Positions 39,431 through 48,498 of a stretch of DNA of 64,000 nucleotides are shown here, piece after piece. Under the pieces are notes generated by a model. The model saw only the letters and a program-made list of their open reading frames with translations, did not search any database and was not told the origin of the DNA. This DNA comes from UKL13-3 sp964392775 (GTDB taxonomy: Bacteria > Bacteroidota > Bacteroidia > UKL13-3): positions 1 to 64,000 of the forward strand of contig CAYMRD010000009.1 of the NCBI GenBank assembly GCA_964392775.1. The letters run 5' to 3'. The position numbers and the translations under genes were made by a program. Every line of letters starts with the position of its first letter. Positions within the stretch are counted from its first letter, which is position 1.

Positions 39431-40846
39431 ATGTTTCAAATTTCACGCAACGTATTTCGGTTTGTTTTCTGTTTGATGGGGCTCGCGCTGCTGGTTCAGT
39501 CGTGCCGCAAAGAGGATGATTTTACCACAGAGGCTTCGGCCAAACTCGAGTTTTCGAGCGATACCGTAATGTTTGATACCGTGTTTTCGCAGGTGGGTAC
39601 CAACCGTCCGCTTTCCATCACCAAACAATTATGGGTGATTAACCGCAACAGCAAAGGCGTGAAGGTTGATATCAGGATTGCCGGTAACCAATGGGGTTTG
39701 TATAAAATCAATGTGGATGGACAACCTGCCAATGCGGTATTGCAAAAGGAAATCAGAGGCAACGATTCGATTGTTGTATTTGTGCAGGTATACCTTAGTC
39801 AGGTGAATCAAAATACTCCATTCATTGTAACCGACCAGTTGGTATTCATCACCAATGGAAACACACAGGATGTTGATTTGGTAGCGTATGCACAGGATGC
39901 ACATTACCTCAACAATACAGTGTTGGACTGCAATACAGGCAATTTGCACTGGACCAACGATAAGCCGTATGTGATTTACGATTCGATTCTGGTACCCAAG
40001 GGTTGTGTATTGACCATTGATGCCGGAACACGTATTCACTCTCATAATGGCTCCGCTGTTTTGGTGGCCGGAACATTGGTGGTGAATGGAACACAAGCAT
40101 CGCCTGTTGTATTTGAAGGTGACCGTTTGGACCCTGATTACCGGGATATGACAGGGCAATGGGGTTGTATTCATTTGCTTACATCCAGTACCGATAATGT
40201 GATTACACATGCTGTCATCAAAAACAGCTTAATGGGTATACGGGTGGATTCGCTTTCATCCAATTCAAATCCAAAATTGTTGCTGCGCAATACCACCATT
40301 CAAAATGTATTGCAGGTGGGGTTATTGGGTTTTACGGCCGATATCACTGCTATCAATAACCAGATAATTAACTGCGGACAGTTTACTTTTTACGGAAGGT
40401 TTGGTGGTAACTACAATTTGTACCACAACACGTTTGCGGCCTACAATATCAATTTCAACAGGCGGAATGAGCATTTCCTGCTCGATAATTCACCTTTGCA
40501 AAATGAGGCAGGCTCCATTACAGCAGTATACCCTTTGAATGCAGTGATGGTCAACAATATTGTGTATGGAAGTTTGGAAGAAGAGTTGTTGCTGAATCAA
40601 AATAACCAGGGCGGAACCTTCTCGCTGGTGATGCAAAACAATTTGCTGCGCACCCAGCAAACAGCACTCAATACAAATGGTAACGTACTCAATGCCGATC
40701 CGTTGTTTGTCAATGTGCAGAATAACGACTTCTCTTTAAACAACAACTCCCCTGCCAAGGGCAGAGGAGTGTTTGTTAATATTACAACCGATATCAGGGA
40801 TAAACCCCGCAGCTCAACCAATCCGACTATCGGAGCGTTCGAATAA
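39431..40846 (+). CDS. Parallel beta-helix lipoprotein
   Basis: A 471-residue protein from the ATG at 39431 (MFQISRNVFRFVF); the lipobox is LLVQSCRKEDD, so it is a lipoprotein. An N-terminal beta-sandwich (about 30-160) contains SDTVMFDTVFSQVGTNRPLS and is followed by right-handed beta-helix coils (about 175-440), with VLTIDAGTRIHSHNGSAVLV, AVIKNSLMGIRVDS and MVNNIVYGSLEEEL. The end, PRSSTNPTIGAFE, is typical of choice-of-anchor Q proteins in Bacteroidota. Function is unknown; surface carbohydrate binding or cleavage is possible. Its stop codon abuts the converging ftcD gene exactly. Confidence 0.82.
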   Translation: MFQISRNVFRFVFCLMGLALLVQSCRKEDDFTTEASAKLEFSSDTVMFDTVFSQVGTNRPLSITKQLWVINRNSKGVKVDIRIAGNQWGLYKINVDGQPANAVLQKEIRGNDSIVVFVQVYLSQVNQNTPFIVTDQLVFITNGNTQDVDLVAYAQDAHYLNNTVLDCNTGNLHWTNDKPYVIYDSILVPKGCVLTIDAGTRIHSHNGSAVLVAGTLVVNGTQASPVVFEGDRLDPDYRDMTGQWGCIHLLTSSTDNVITHAVIKNSLMGIRVDSLSSNSNPKLLLRNTTIQNVLQVGLLGFTADITAINNQIINCGQFTFYGRFGGNYNLYHNTFAAYNINFNRRNEHFLLDNSPLQNEAGSITAVYPLNAVMVNNIVYGSLEEELLLNQNNQGGTFSLVMQNNLLRTQQTALNTNGNVLNADPLFVNVQNNDFSLNNNSPAKGRGVFVNITTDIRDKPRSSTNPTIGAFE

Positions 40847-42538
40847 CTAAGCGATCGCTTTTTCTACCTGTTCAATCAATACAGCCACCTGCGCACGGTT
40901 GGCTGCCAATAATTGTTTGGCTTCTTCAATAATAGCTGTTGCGTAAGCTGTATCTTTTAATGATTTGGCGTTTACCAGTACATTGAAGTACGCTGCATGT
41001 ACAGCGGTTTGAATACACAGAGCGCCCACACCTGCATCGGTCACCGAGTTCTGGTTTCCTTTTTCAATCATGGCGGCAACCAAAGCTACTCCTTCGTGCG
41101 CCAGTTTCATGGTGCGCAGGGGAACTTCGCATGCATATTTTGTAGCATCTTCAATGGCCCGGGTACGTGCTTGTTTTTCGGCATCCGTATTTTTCGGTAA
41201 ACCAAATGCATTCATAATGGTATTGAAGGCTGCTGTATCTTCATCTACAATTTTGAGCAGAGCCGATTGCAGCACCTGACCTTTTTCGGCCCAGTCGCTG
41301 AAGTATTGCGTTTGAGCTTCCCATCCGCGTTTACCTGCCGAAAGGTTGGCCACCATATTGCCCAGCGCCATACCCATCGTTCCGGTATATGCAGCAATGG
41401 ATCCTCCGCCCGGAGCTGGACTTTCACTCGCTGTTTCGTTCACAAATTCACGCAGGTTCATGCGCACCAGTTTTTCATCGGCAGCATTGCGCAACTTGTA
41501 TTCAATAATTTTTTGTTGCGGATCAAATGGCGCAAGCTCGTCCAGTCCCAATGATTTAACGGCAATATGAATAAGCTCTTCTTCGCTCACTCCTACCGAA
41601 CGTTTTTGTTTGGTGAGGTAATGTTTACCGGCATCAATCAAGGCGCTCAACGGAATCAAACCAACCAGTTCCGAGCCTGTAACACGCACACCACGGCTTT
41701 CGGCACTGCGGCATACTTCATCAAAAGCCTGATGCACCGAAGTGATTTTGTAGTTGGTGAGGTTCATCGAAATCTGAGCCACATCATACTCTTCAATAAA
41801 CCATCCGATGGCTTTCACAGCTTTTAACGTTCCCGGAATACGCACATCGTTTCCTTCGGCATCTTTCACCACTTTACCGGTAACAGGATTTCCTTCGCGC
41901 TTTACACGTCCGGCTTCGCGTACATCAAAAGCAATAGAGTTGGCCAAACGAACCGATTTGGTATTAAGGTTGACATTGTATGCAATCAAAAAGTCGCGCG
42001 CACCGATTACGGTAGCTCCCGCTTTTTCGTTCATCACAGCTTTTCCAAAATCGGGTTTCCATTCAGGTTTTTGAATTTTATCAAAGAAGCCTTCATACTC
42101 CCCACCGCGAATCACCGAAAGGTTGTTGCGCTCTTTATTGGGTTGGGCATATTCGTATAGGTAAACAGGGATATTCAATTCTTCGCCCACACGCTTACCC
42201 AATTTCTGAGCATACGCAGCGGTTTCTTCCATTGAAATGCCACTTACCGGAATCAGAGGACAAACATCGGTGGCGCCCATGCGAGGGTGTTCTCCTTTGT
42301 GTTTGCTCATGTCAATCAACTCACCTGCTTTTTTAATGGCACGGTAAGCTGCTTCAATCACCACATCGGGGTGACCTACAAATGTAACAACCGTGCGGTT
42401 GGTAGCTTTGCCGGGATCAACATCCAAAAGCATCACACCGTCTACGGCTTCTATTTCGTTGGTAATTTGTTTGATAATGAGCAGGTCGTTACCCTCGCTA
42501 AAATTGGGTACGCATTCGATTAAAGCATCTTTGTTCAT
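40847..42538 (-). CDS. ftcD: Formimidoyltransferase-cyclodeaminase
   Basis: A 563-residue bifunctional enzyme of histidine breakdown: it moves the formimino group of formiminoglutamate to tetrahydrofolate and then releases ammonia to give methenyl-THF. The formiminotransferase part (1-325) begins LIECVPNFSEGNDLLIIKQI and has GEHPRMGATDVCPLIPV with the catalytic His. The cyclodeaminase part (about 365-563) has ESPAPGGGSIAAYTGTMG and KNTDAEKQARTRAIEDATKY. Fusion of both activities is common in Bacteroidota. No other hut gene is in the window. Confidence 0.95.
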   Translation of the reverse strand: MNKDALIECVPNFSEGNDLLIIKQITNEIEAVDGVMLLDVDPGKATNRTVVTFVGHPDVVIEAAYRAIKKAGELIDMSKHKGEHPRMGATDVCPLIPVSGISMEETAAYAQKLGKRVGEELNIPVYLYEYAQPNKERNNLSVIRGGEYEGFFDKIQKPEWKPDFGKAVMNEKAGATVIGARDFLIAYNVNLNTKSVRLANSIAFDVREAGRVKREGNPVTGKVVKDAEGNDVRIPGTLKAVKAIGWFIEEYDVAQISMNLTNYKITSVHQAFDEVCRSAESRGVRVTGSELVGLIPLSALIDAGKHYLTKQKRSVGVSEEELIHIAVKSLGLDELAPFDPQQKIIEYKLRNAADEKLVRMNLREFVNETASESPAPGGGSIAAYTGTMGMALGNMVANLSAGKRGWEAQTQYFSDWAEKGQVLQSALLKIVDEDTAAFNTIMNAFGLPKNTDAEKQARTRAIEDATKYACEVPLRTMKLAHEGVALVAAMIEKGNQNSVTDAGVGALCIQTAVHAAYFNVLVNAKSLKDTAYATAIIEEAKQLLAANRAQVAVLIEQVEKAIA

Positions 42539-42631
42539 GAGTAAAAAGTGATTAACGCGGGCGAAAGTACAAAAAAAAACAAGTCCGCAAGAGTTAAGTT
42601 CGGGGCTTATCTAAAATACTCGTATTCAGCA

Positions 42632-45600
42632 TTAAAACTTAGCAATTTTTTGAACAGAGATGGTGCTGTTGATGGTGGTTTGAATGAGGTAAATGCCTTT
42701 TGGAAGCGAGTTCAAATCAGGTATTTCAAATGGAGTTTTTGACGAAACAATATACTCGTATGAATGGAGTTTGCGTCCTGTTAATTCTGATACTTCGAGT
42801 TTAATGGAGGATCCAACCGGTGCTGACGGCAGCACAAAGAGTTTATCTGTAAACGGGTTCGGATAAAGATTTATGCCTTCGCTCATTTCATTCTTTGCCG
42901 AAGCAGAAACCACAGAACTGTATTGGGTGTTGCCATTAAAATCGGTTTGAACCAACCGATAGTACAATATGTTGTTTGTGGTGTTGTCGAAAATATTGGC
43001 ATCGGTGAACGAATAATTGGTGATAGTGGTTGCATCACCGGCACCTTTTACAAATCCAATCTGCATAAATAATTTACCATCGGTTGAGCGTTCAACGGCA
43101 AATCCGGCATTGTTGGTTTCGCTTGCCGTTGCCCATTTGAGTTGTACATCAGAGTGATTGCGTTGAGCGTTTAAGTATAACAATTGAACGGGCAATGGGT
43201 TGTTGTTTGCTCCAATCGAAAATTGATTGTTGAATGTATTTGGCAGGATTGTAAATGTGACCATTCCCGTATTGGGGTCGATTGCATTCGCGGTGTCGGA
43301 TAAAAACCATCCCGAACTGCTTCCGGTACTTCTGTTAAACAGGTAAAAATCGTTTGGATCTGCTGAAAGAGTCATTCCGTTTGTAAAGAATGTTGCTTCA
43401 GCACTGTCCATGATTCCATTCCCATAACGGTATACAATCCAATTATTGGGGTGTACACTGGCAACTCCACCCGGTACTATGCTTGGAAGTACGCCAATCG
43501 GATTGCCAGCAAATTTGTGGATATATACATCATTGCTGCCGGATTGATTGTAAAAATTCATCTCAACGTTAGATCCCGGAAAGGGAACAACTCCTCCGGG
43601 GTAGTTAATGGATTGTTGGAAAACTGCCGGAGTTCCCAGCGGGATTTCGGATGCTGCAAAGGTTGGAGAATTCTCTAAAATTCCGGCATTGCAATGTCCG
43701 GAGGCATCGGCAATTGCAGGGCCCGAAGATTCATCCATACGCCAATATCCTTTTAAGTTGGGATGTGCAAAGTTTGGCAGGCGGGTGTGAATATCATTTC
43801 GAATTTGATCATCCGTACGAACAGTATCCCATATTTTGAGTTCATCAATGCTTCCCGAAAAATAGGTTCCAACGCCATCTTTTCCCCTTCCGATGTACAA
43901 CGGAGCGATATTGTTTGACATTCCGGGAAGTGTAAGTTTGGTGCCGGCATCTTGTCCGTTAATGTATAGTTTGGTTACTATAGTATTGCCATCGTATGTG
44001 GCAGCTATATGTGAGTAGGTTGCTTGCGGGAGTGCTGTTGTGGATACGATTGAATCCAGGCCTCCAACATTGTAAAATCTGAAAACCAAATGACCGCTTG
44101 CATTAAGCCATAATGCATAAGCAGAATAGGATGGGTCGTTGTCTTTGCTTACAATAAAACGTTGCCCGCCCAAAATACCGGGTTTAATCCAGGCTTCGAT
44201 CGTTAACATATCAGTCGAGAGATTTAGGCTCCCTGTTTCTAAAACGGTAGCAGATTGACTGGTGCCATTTAAAACAAGATTATTGCCAGCGTTTGTATTG
44301 TTAATGTTGGTTACCGAAAACACATAAGTTAGTGTATCATTTTCCGGAGACAGATCCTGTGTTCCCAGTATGCGTGTCCATGCCTTTAAGGTATAGCTTC
44401 CAACTGCATTGGGATTAAAAATGTTTGACAGGTTTAGCTTTACTTCTTGTGAAGAGTATAATCCCACAAAACGAAAAGTATCAGTCCCATTGATGTTCAC
44501 CGGTCCGGTTATTTGATATGAAACGGTAAACGAGTCTTCCTGATTCAATCCGTAATTGATAACACTTAGTACCAGATTTTCCGGAGGAGAGTTTAAAACG
44601 GCAGCCTTGCAAGGGTAATAGACATTCTTAACACCAATATCATCGGCTACCTGTAAGCGAGGCTCTACCATAAATCTGAATGCAGAACTGGTGCTTGCAA
44701 AATCACTCCAGTTATTGACAACGCTGGCTTTGTAGTAAAACGTGAAATCTCTGACAGGATCTTCCGATTGATAACCGAAAGCAATATTGGTTGAACCCAA
44801 TTGCCGAACCCCGACAAAAAAGGTTCCACTGATTGCAAGTGCCGGTTCAACGGTTATCGTGTTCGTGCCTGTTGTGGAAGTATAGGTTTCCGAATTCCAA
44901 AGCAAGGCTCCGGGCCTATCATTGCTCATACCATAGATAACAATCTGATAGGGTTGTCCTCCTTGCGAAAAATTCACACCAACCTGATTAATATTATTAT
45001 ATCCGGAGTATGGAAACTTGGCGATGAAATCTCCTCCTGTCCCATTAAACCCTACACCACCAATGGATGGCAGGGTTGGTTCGGCATAACCATACACACC
45101 ATTGGTTACAATTTGGTTGAATGATTTGCTGTTATTGGTGTTTGTGCTGTCGTCAGGAACACTGATGGTAACAATGCAATTGCCGGTATTGGTATAATAA
45201 AACGGATTGAAACTTACATACTTAGATTCTCCGGGTAAAAGAGTGTCAATTTGTTGAGAATCGGTGAAAGAATTTGTGCCGGATACTGTTACGTCAACTT
45301 GCTGGTTAAATAGAGTATCAAGGCCTTCATTGCCAATGCTTGCTCTGATGGTATGAGGAACTGCATAGGGAATGGGTAATCTGCCCAATGTATACACTTC
45401 TTTTACCGCAGCATCTTTGAGGTTGGTAAATGGATTGGATTGATGAGCTCCTTTGTAGGTGAGGTTTGGACGGGTGTTTCCCAAAATATCATTTGTAACC
45501 AATGGATGTGCCTGCACGCCCATGAGTATAAAATTATTTACAGATGTTCCGGCAAGGGTTAATTCTGTATTGCTGCTGAACGTTACATTTGAATAAAAGG

Positions 45601-46969
45601 AATGTTGTTCGTAAGGTGCAGCCGCGTCTTGATAGTCGGCTTGTGATCCATACAAAGTTCCATTCCAAATTGCCGGAAAAGGACCATTGCCTGCACCGCC
45701 ACTTGCCCAATAAATATTATAATCAATATCGTAAGTACCAGTTATTGAAAATCCGGAAACAAAGCCGGCAGTATGAAACACACCATTGGTTCCACCTGAC
45801 CGATTGTTGATGATGATATTGTTCCGGCAAACCCAGGTTGAACCCGATACAGACTGAGTTTTAAACACACCTCCCGAAACAAGGTTGCCGCTTGAACCTC
45901 CCGAATGTGTTCCGCCTATACGTACTGAGTTATGGATAAAGCGGCAAACTCCGGCCTGAGTACCATCAAATAGAAAACCCATAACAAAGGAGGCCGTTGT
46001 ATTGGGTTGAGTAAGTGCAATGAAGTTATTAAAGCAGTTAAGTATTGGTGTTGTTGATGGTGATACGCTCGATGGCAAATATTGAATACCGGTAACTCCG
46101 GCCGTAGCCGTGGTACGCAAATCAAATATCCTGTTGCGGGTTACGGTGTATACCGATCCATCTACATTTTGTGCGAGGCTGATTCCAATAGATGCTGTAC
46201 TTTGTCCTGTGGATTGAGAGATGGTATTAGAGTCAATCACTAAGTTTAACACACCACCTCCATTTATATTTATGCCAACATTTCCGTGATTGCTGAATAA
46301 GCAACCTGTGATTGAAATTTGATCCATTGGATTGGCTGCCGTACCGGCTATCACCATATTATTACGTCCATTGGAAAACGAGCAGTAATAGAAGGAGTCG
46401 TTTGTGTTTCCGGTGGTGGCTGCCGAAGTTGAAAGCTGCACATTGATACCGCTCGCAACTGCTTGTGTATTGCTCACAAAATTCACATATCGAAAGGTAT
46501 TATCAGATGCACCATCCATCAACCGCATGGTTAAGGAGGTGCTTGTGGCTCCGGTGTTTTCAAAGGTAAGCAGCCGGAGTGAACCTATTCCCTGAGGTCG
46601 TCCATCAACGGTTATAAAGTCGGCTCCTTCTAAATCAAACAATACAAACCCGCTTGCAGATGTTGAAATAACTTTTGTTACGGTGGCCGTATCCGCAGGC
46701 ATAATCGTAATGGACGTATAATAGGCTCCTGTAGAAACGCCACTTGAATCAATCCGTGCACTTGCAGTTTCTGTTGTGCTGGCGTGTACCCTGATACTGA
46801 TATCGCCCTGATGATACCCGGTATTGATATTATCACAGGCATCTTGCAGTGTGGTATAAAACCCGCTGACTATTCCTGCTGTTGCCTCAACCGTAATTTG
46901 AGCCTGCCCTGTATTACTTAGGATTAAAAACAGCCACAATAGTTGAATATATTTAAGAATCAGATTCAT
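42632..46969 (-). CDS. Large T9SS-sorted surface protein with beta-helix and LamG domains
   Basis: 1445 residues. Signal peptide ends SNTGQAQ. Residues about 30-480 form a parallel beta-helix (repeating SITGCLFSNHGNVGININGG-type coils). Next are CARDB-like beta domains (about 500-880), then a LamG/concanavalin domain (about 893-1105; LNLSTDMLTIEAWIKPGI, YIGRGKDGVGTYFSGSIDEL). A fibronectin-like module (VQLKWATASETNNAGFAVER), shared with the proteins at 13104 and 35740, precedes a T9SS type A sorting domain (LYPNPFTDKLFVLP...VQKIAKF). It is probably a surface adhesin or polysaccharide-binding protein. Base composition looks like the host. It is transcribed alone. Confidence 0.88.
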   Translation of the reverse strand: MNLILKYIQLLWLFLILSNTGQAQITVEATAGIVSGFYTTLQDACDNINTGYHQGDISIRVHASTTETASARIDSSGVSTGAYYTSITIMPADTATVTKVISTSASGFVLFDLEGADFITVDGRPQGIGSLRLLTFENTGATSTSLTMRLMDGASDNTFRYVNFVSNTQAVASGINVQLSTSAATTGNTNDSFYYCSFSNGRNNMVIAGTAANPMDQISITGCLFSNHGNVGININGGGVLNLVIDSNTISQSTGQSTASIGISLAQNVDGSVYTVTRNRIFDLRTTATAGVTGIQYLPSSVSPSTTPILNCFNNFIALTQPNTTASFVMGFLFDGTQAGVCRFIHNSVRIGGTHSGGSSGNLVSGGVFKTQSVSGSTWVCRNNIIINNRSGGTNGVFHTAGFVSGFSITGTYDIDYNIYWASGGAGNGPFPAIWNGTLYGSQADYQDAAAPYEQHSFYSNVTFSSNTELTLAGTSVNNFILMGVQAHPLVTNDILGNTRPNLTYKGAHQSNPFTNLKDAAVKEVYTLGRLPIPYAVPHTIRASIGNEGLDTLFNQQVDVTVSGTNSFTDSQQIDTLLPGESKYVSFNPFYYTNTGNCIVTISVPDDSTNTNNSKSFNQIVTNGVYGYAEPTLPSIGGVGFNGTGGDFIAKFPYSGYNNINQVGVNFSQGGQPYQIVIYGMSNDRPGALLWNSETYTSTTGTNTITVEPALAISGTFFVGVRQLGSTNIAFGYQSEDPVRDFTFYYKASVVNNWSDFASTSSAFRFMVEPRLQVADDIGVKNVYYPCKAAVLNSPPENLVLSVINYGLNQEDSFTVSYQITGPVNINGTDTFRFVGLYSSQEVKLNLSNIFNPNAVGSYTLKAWTRILGTQDLSPENDTLTYVFSVTNINNTNAGNNLVLNGTSQSATVLETGSLNLSTDMLTIEAWIKPGILGGQRFIVSKDNDPSYSAYALWLNASGHLVFRFYNVGGLDSIVSTTALPQATYSHIAATYDGNTIVTKLYINGQDAGTKLTLPGMSNNIAPLYIGRGKDGVGTYFSGSIDELKIWDTVRTDDQIRNDIHTRLPNFAHPNLKGYWRMDESSGPAIADASGHCNAGILENSPTFAASEIPLGTPAVFQQSINYPGGVVPFPGSNVEMNFYNQSGSNDVYIHKFAGNPIGVLPSIVPGGVASVHPNNWIVYRYGNGIMDSAEATFFTNGMTLSADPNDFYLFNRSTGSSSGWFLSDTANAIDPNTGMVTFTILPNTFNNQFSIGANNNPLPVQLLYLNAQRNHSDVQLKWATASETNNAGFAVERSTDGKLFMQIGFVKGAGDATTITNYSFTDANIFDNTTNNILYYRLVQTDFNGNTQYSSVVSASAKNEMSEGINLYPNPFTDKLFVLPSAPVGSSIKLEVSELTGRKLHSYEYIVSSKTPFEIPDLNSLPKGIYLIQTTINSTISVQKIAKF

Positions 46970-47119
46970 ACAATATTTATTGTCCGACTAAGGTACATAT
47001 TTTGGGCTGATAAAATTCATGTTTTGTCAAAATGCGCGACTGTTGTAATATTCGCATAATCAATATGTTGCGAATACTCGCTGGATGAAAAGATTGCCAT
47101 TTGCCGGCATTTAAAATTA

Positions 47120-47148
47120 TTGATTGACAATGCGTTAGTATATCTTTG
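47120..47148 (+). promoter_or_regulatory. Promoter of the caspase-like gene
   Basis: TTG at 47120-47122, 18 bases, then TATCTTTG at 47141-47148, a full -7 match. The ATG lies 16 bases further on. Confidence 0.7.
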
Positions 47149-47164
47149 CCGCGCTTTTAGCATT

Positions 47165-47734
47165 ATGAAGTTTTCTAAAACATACAACAAAGAGGTGTTC
47201 TGCCTGGAGGGCGACTGGAGCAAGGATTTAAAAAGTCAGGCCAGTGTGCAGGAGGTATTGATGTTTTTAAAACGCAACCGCCAGATCGACTATATCCACC
47301 GCCATTGTGGTACCCGCGAAAACCTCGTGTATTATATCAACCAGTGGAAACTCAAAAAGTACAAAGACTATAGTATTTTGTACATCGCGTTTCATGGTAA
47401 ACCTCAGCAAATTTTAATCGGAAAAGAAATTGTGACGTTGGATGAGCTGGCCGAAATGCTGGGCCCAAACTGCCATAACAAAATCATTCATTTTGGAACC
47501 TGCCATACGCTCAATGTCGACCTGAGGCATATCAAACGTTTTTTGCGAAAGACCAATGCACTTTGTGTTTGTGGTTTTGGCAAGGAAATCAAGTTTGTGG
47601 AAGGTTGCGTATTTGATATGTTACTGATTGATATGTTGCAGGATTTTAGAAATATCTCAACGGTTCAAACCACCATCAATCAACAGTACAAATCATTGGC
47701 CGAGAAGCTTGAGTTTAAGCTTGTGTATCTGTAG
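47165..47734 (+). CDS. Small caspase/CHAT-like protein (DUF6642 type)
   Basis: A 189-residue protein from the ATG at 47165 (MKFSKTYNKEVFCLEGDWS). It has the layout of a minimal caspase-like CHAT fold: YSILYIAFHGKPQQILIG supplies a catalytic-type His, and NKIIHFGTCHTLNVDLRHI supplies a Cys after a beta strand (GTC). This fits what is annotated as DUF6642. Whether it is a protease is untested. There is no signal peptide or partner gene; regulatory or defence roles known for larger CHAT proteins cannot be claimed here. A good -33/-7 promoter precedes it. Confidence 0.72.
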   Translation: MKFSKTYNKEVFCLEGDWSKDLKSQASVQEVLMFLKRNRQIDYIHRHCGTRENLVYYINQWKLKKYKDYSILYIAFHGKPQQILIGKEIVTLDELAEMLGPNCHNKIIHFGTCHTLNVDLRHIKRFLRKTNALCVCGFGKEIKFVEGCVFDMLLIDMLQDFRNISTVQTTINQQYKSLAEKLEFKLVYL

Positions 47735-48498
47735 GGAAAGTAATTGGGTCGCGAGGCTTTGCTCGTGATGGCGAGTTTACCTCGCCAGTTGGTAAGTAGT
47801 TAAGTTGATAGGGGTTCTTCAACATAACATTCTTATCGGTCTGTGATTGTTTAGGATTGACATGTTGTAAAAGTGTGTTGAGAGAAAATTGCCACCAGGG
47901 CACCAAGATTCTGTGTATTCTAAGACTTCCCTTAAAAAAGGTCTGCTATTCAGATGTGGAGTCTAATATTAATCGGTTAGCAGCCGCCAACTACCGACCG
48001 CCAACAGCCGACTCTTCTTCTGCTATCTGTGGCAATCTGTGTTTTCTGTGAGACAAGTATTTTAACGCAGAGGCCCCGCCAATACGTATCCCGTCTCGGA
48101 GGGCGGGGCTCCGCAGAGGAATTGTCGACAGGAATAGAGGGCGCAAAGAGCGCTTCGCGCTTCCAAGTCGACAGGAGCCACCAGGACACCAAGAAACACG
48201 AAGAAGAGACTCCACTAAACGATATATTTATTGCTCAACAATACTTTGTGAAACTTAGAGTCTTGGAGACTTTGTGGCAAGATTCGCATAGGCAAACATA
48301 GGAGGATCAAAGAGTACACAAAGCCATGCCAAATATGCATTGGGGTATACTTGCGGATATACATTGAATGAACCATCAACACTATATTACAACATCACCT
48401 TTAGGATTTGTTTAAAATGGTTTGAGAAAACTCTCACAGATTACGAGGCTTTGCTCCTGATGGCTAGCCTGCTTCGATATGTCACAGAATCTCGACTT
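47735..48498. other. 760-bp intergenic repeat cluster
   Basis: No gene is seen. The stretch is a patchwork of short repeats. GCGAGGCTTTGCTCGTGATG (47752) recurs in altered form at about 48443. GGCGAG/CTCGCC forms a hairpin at 47770-47786. GTCGACAGGA occurs twice (about 48123 and 48167). CGCTTCGCGC is a small palindrome near 48150. Copy 2 of the 207-bp repeat fills 48189-48399. Confidence 0.7.
48189..48399 (-). repeat. 207-bp dispersed repeat, copy 2 (inverted)
   Basis: Reverse complement of 39141-39347, with a five-base insertion (TTCATTCAATG against TTCATG) and a few substitutions. The ends coincide with those of copy 1 (AACATCACC on one side, CCAAGAAACACGAAGAAG on the other). Confidence 0.9.

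Noticed and set aside
47735..48498. Possible CRISPR array or small genes in the repeat-rich intergenic region
   Set aside because: The repeats are of different types and irregular spacing, with no constant repeat-spacer pattern. No cas genes are in the window.
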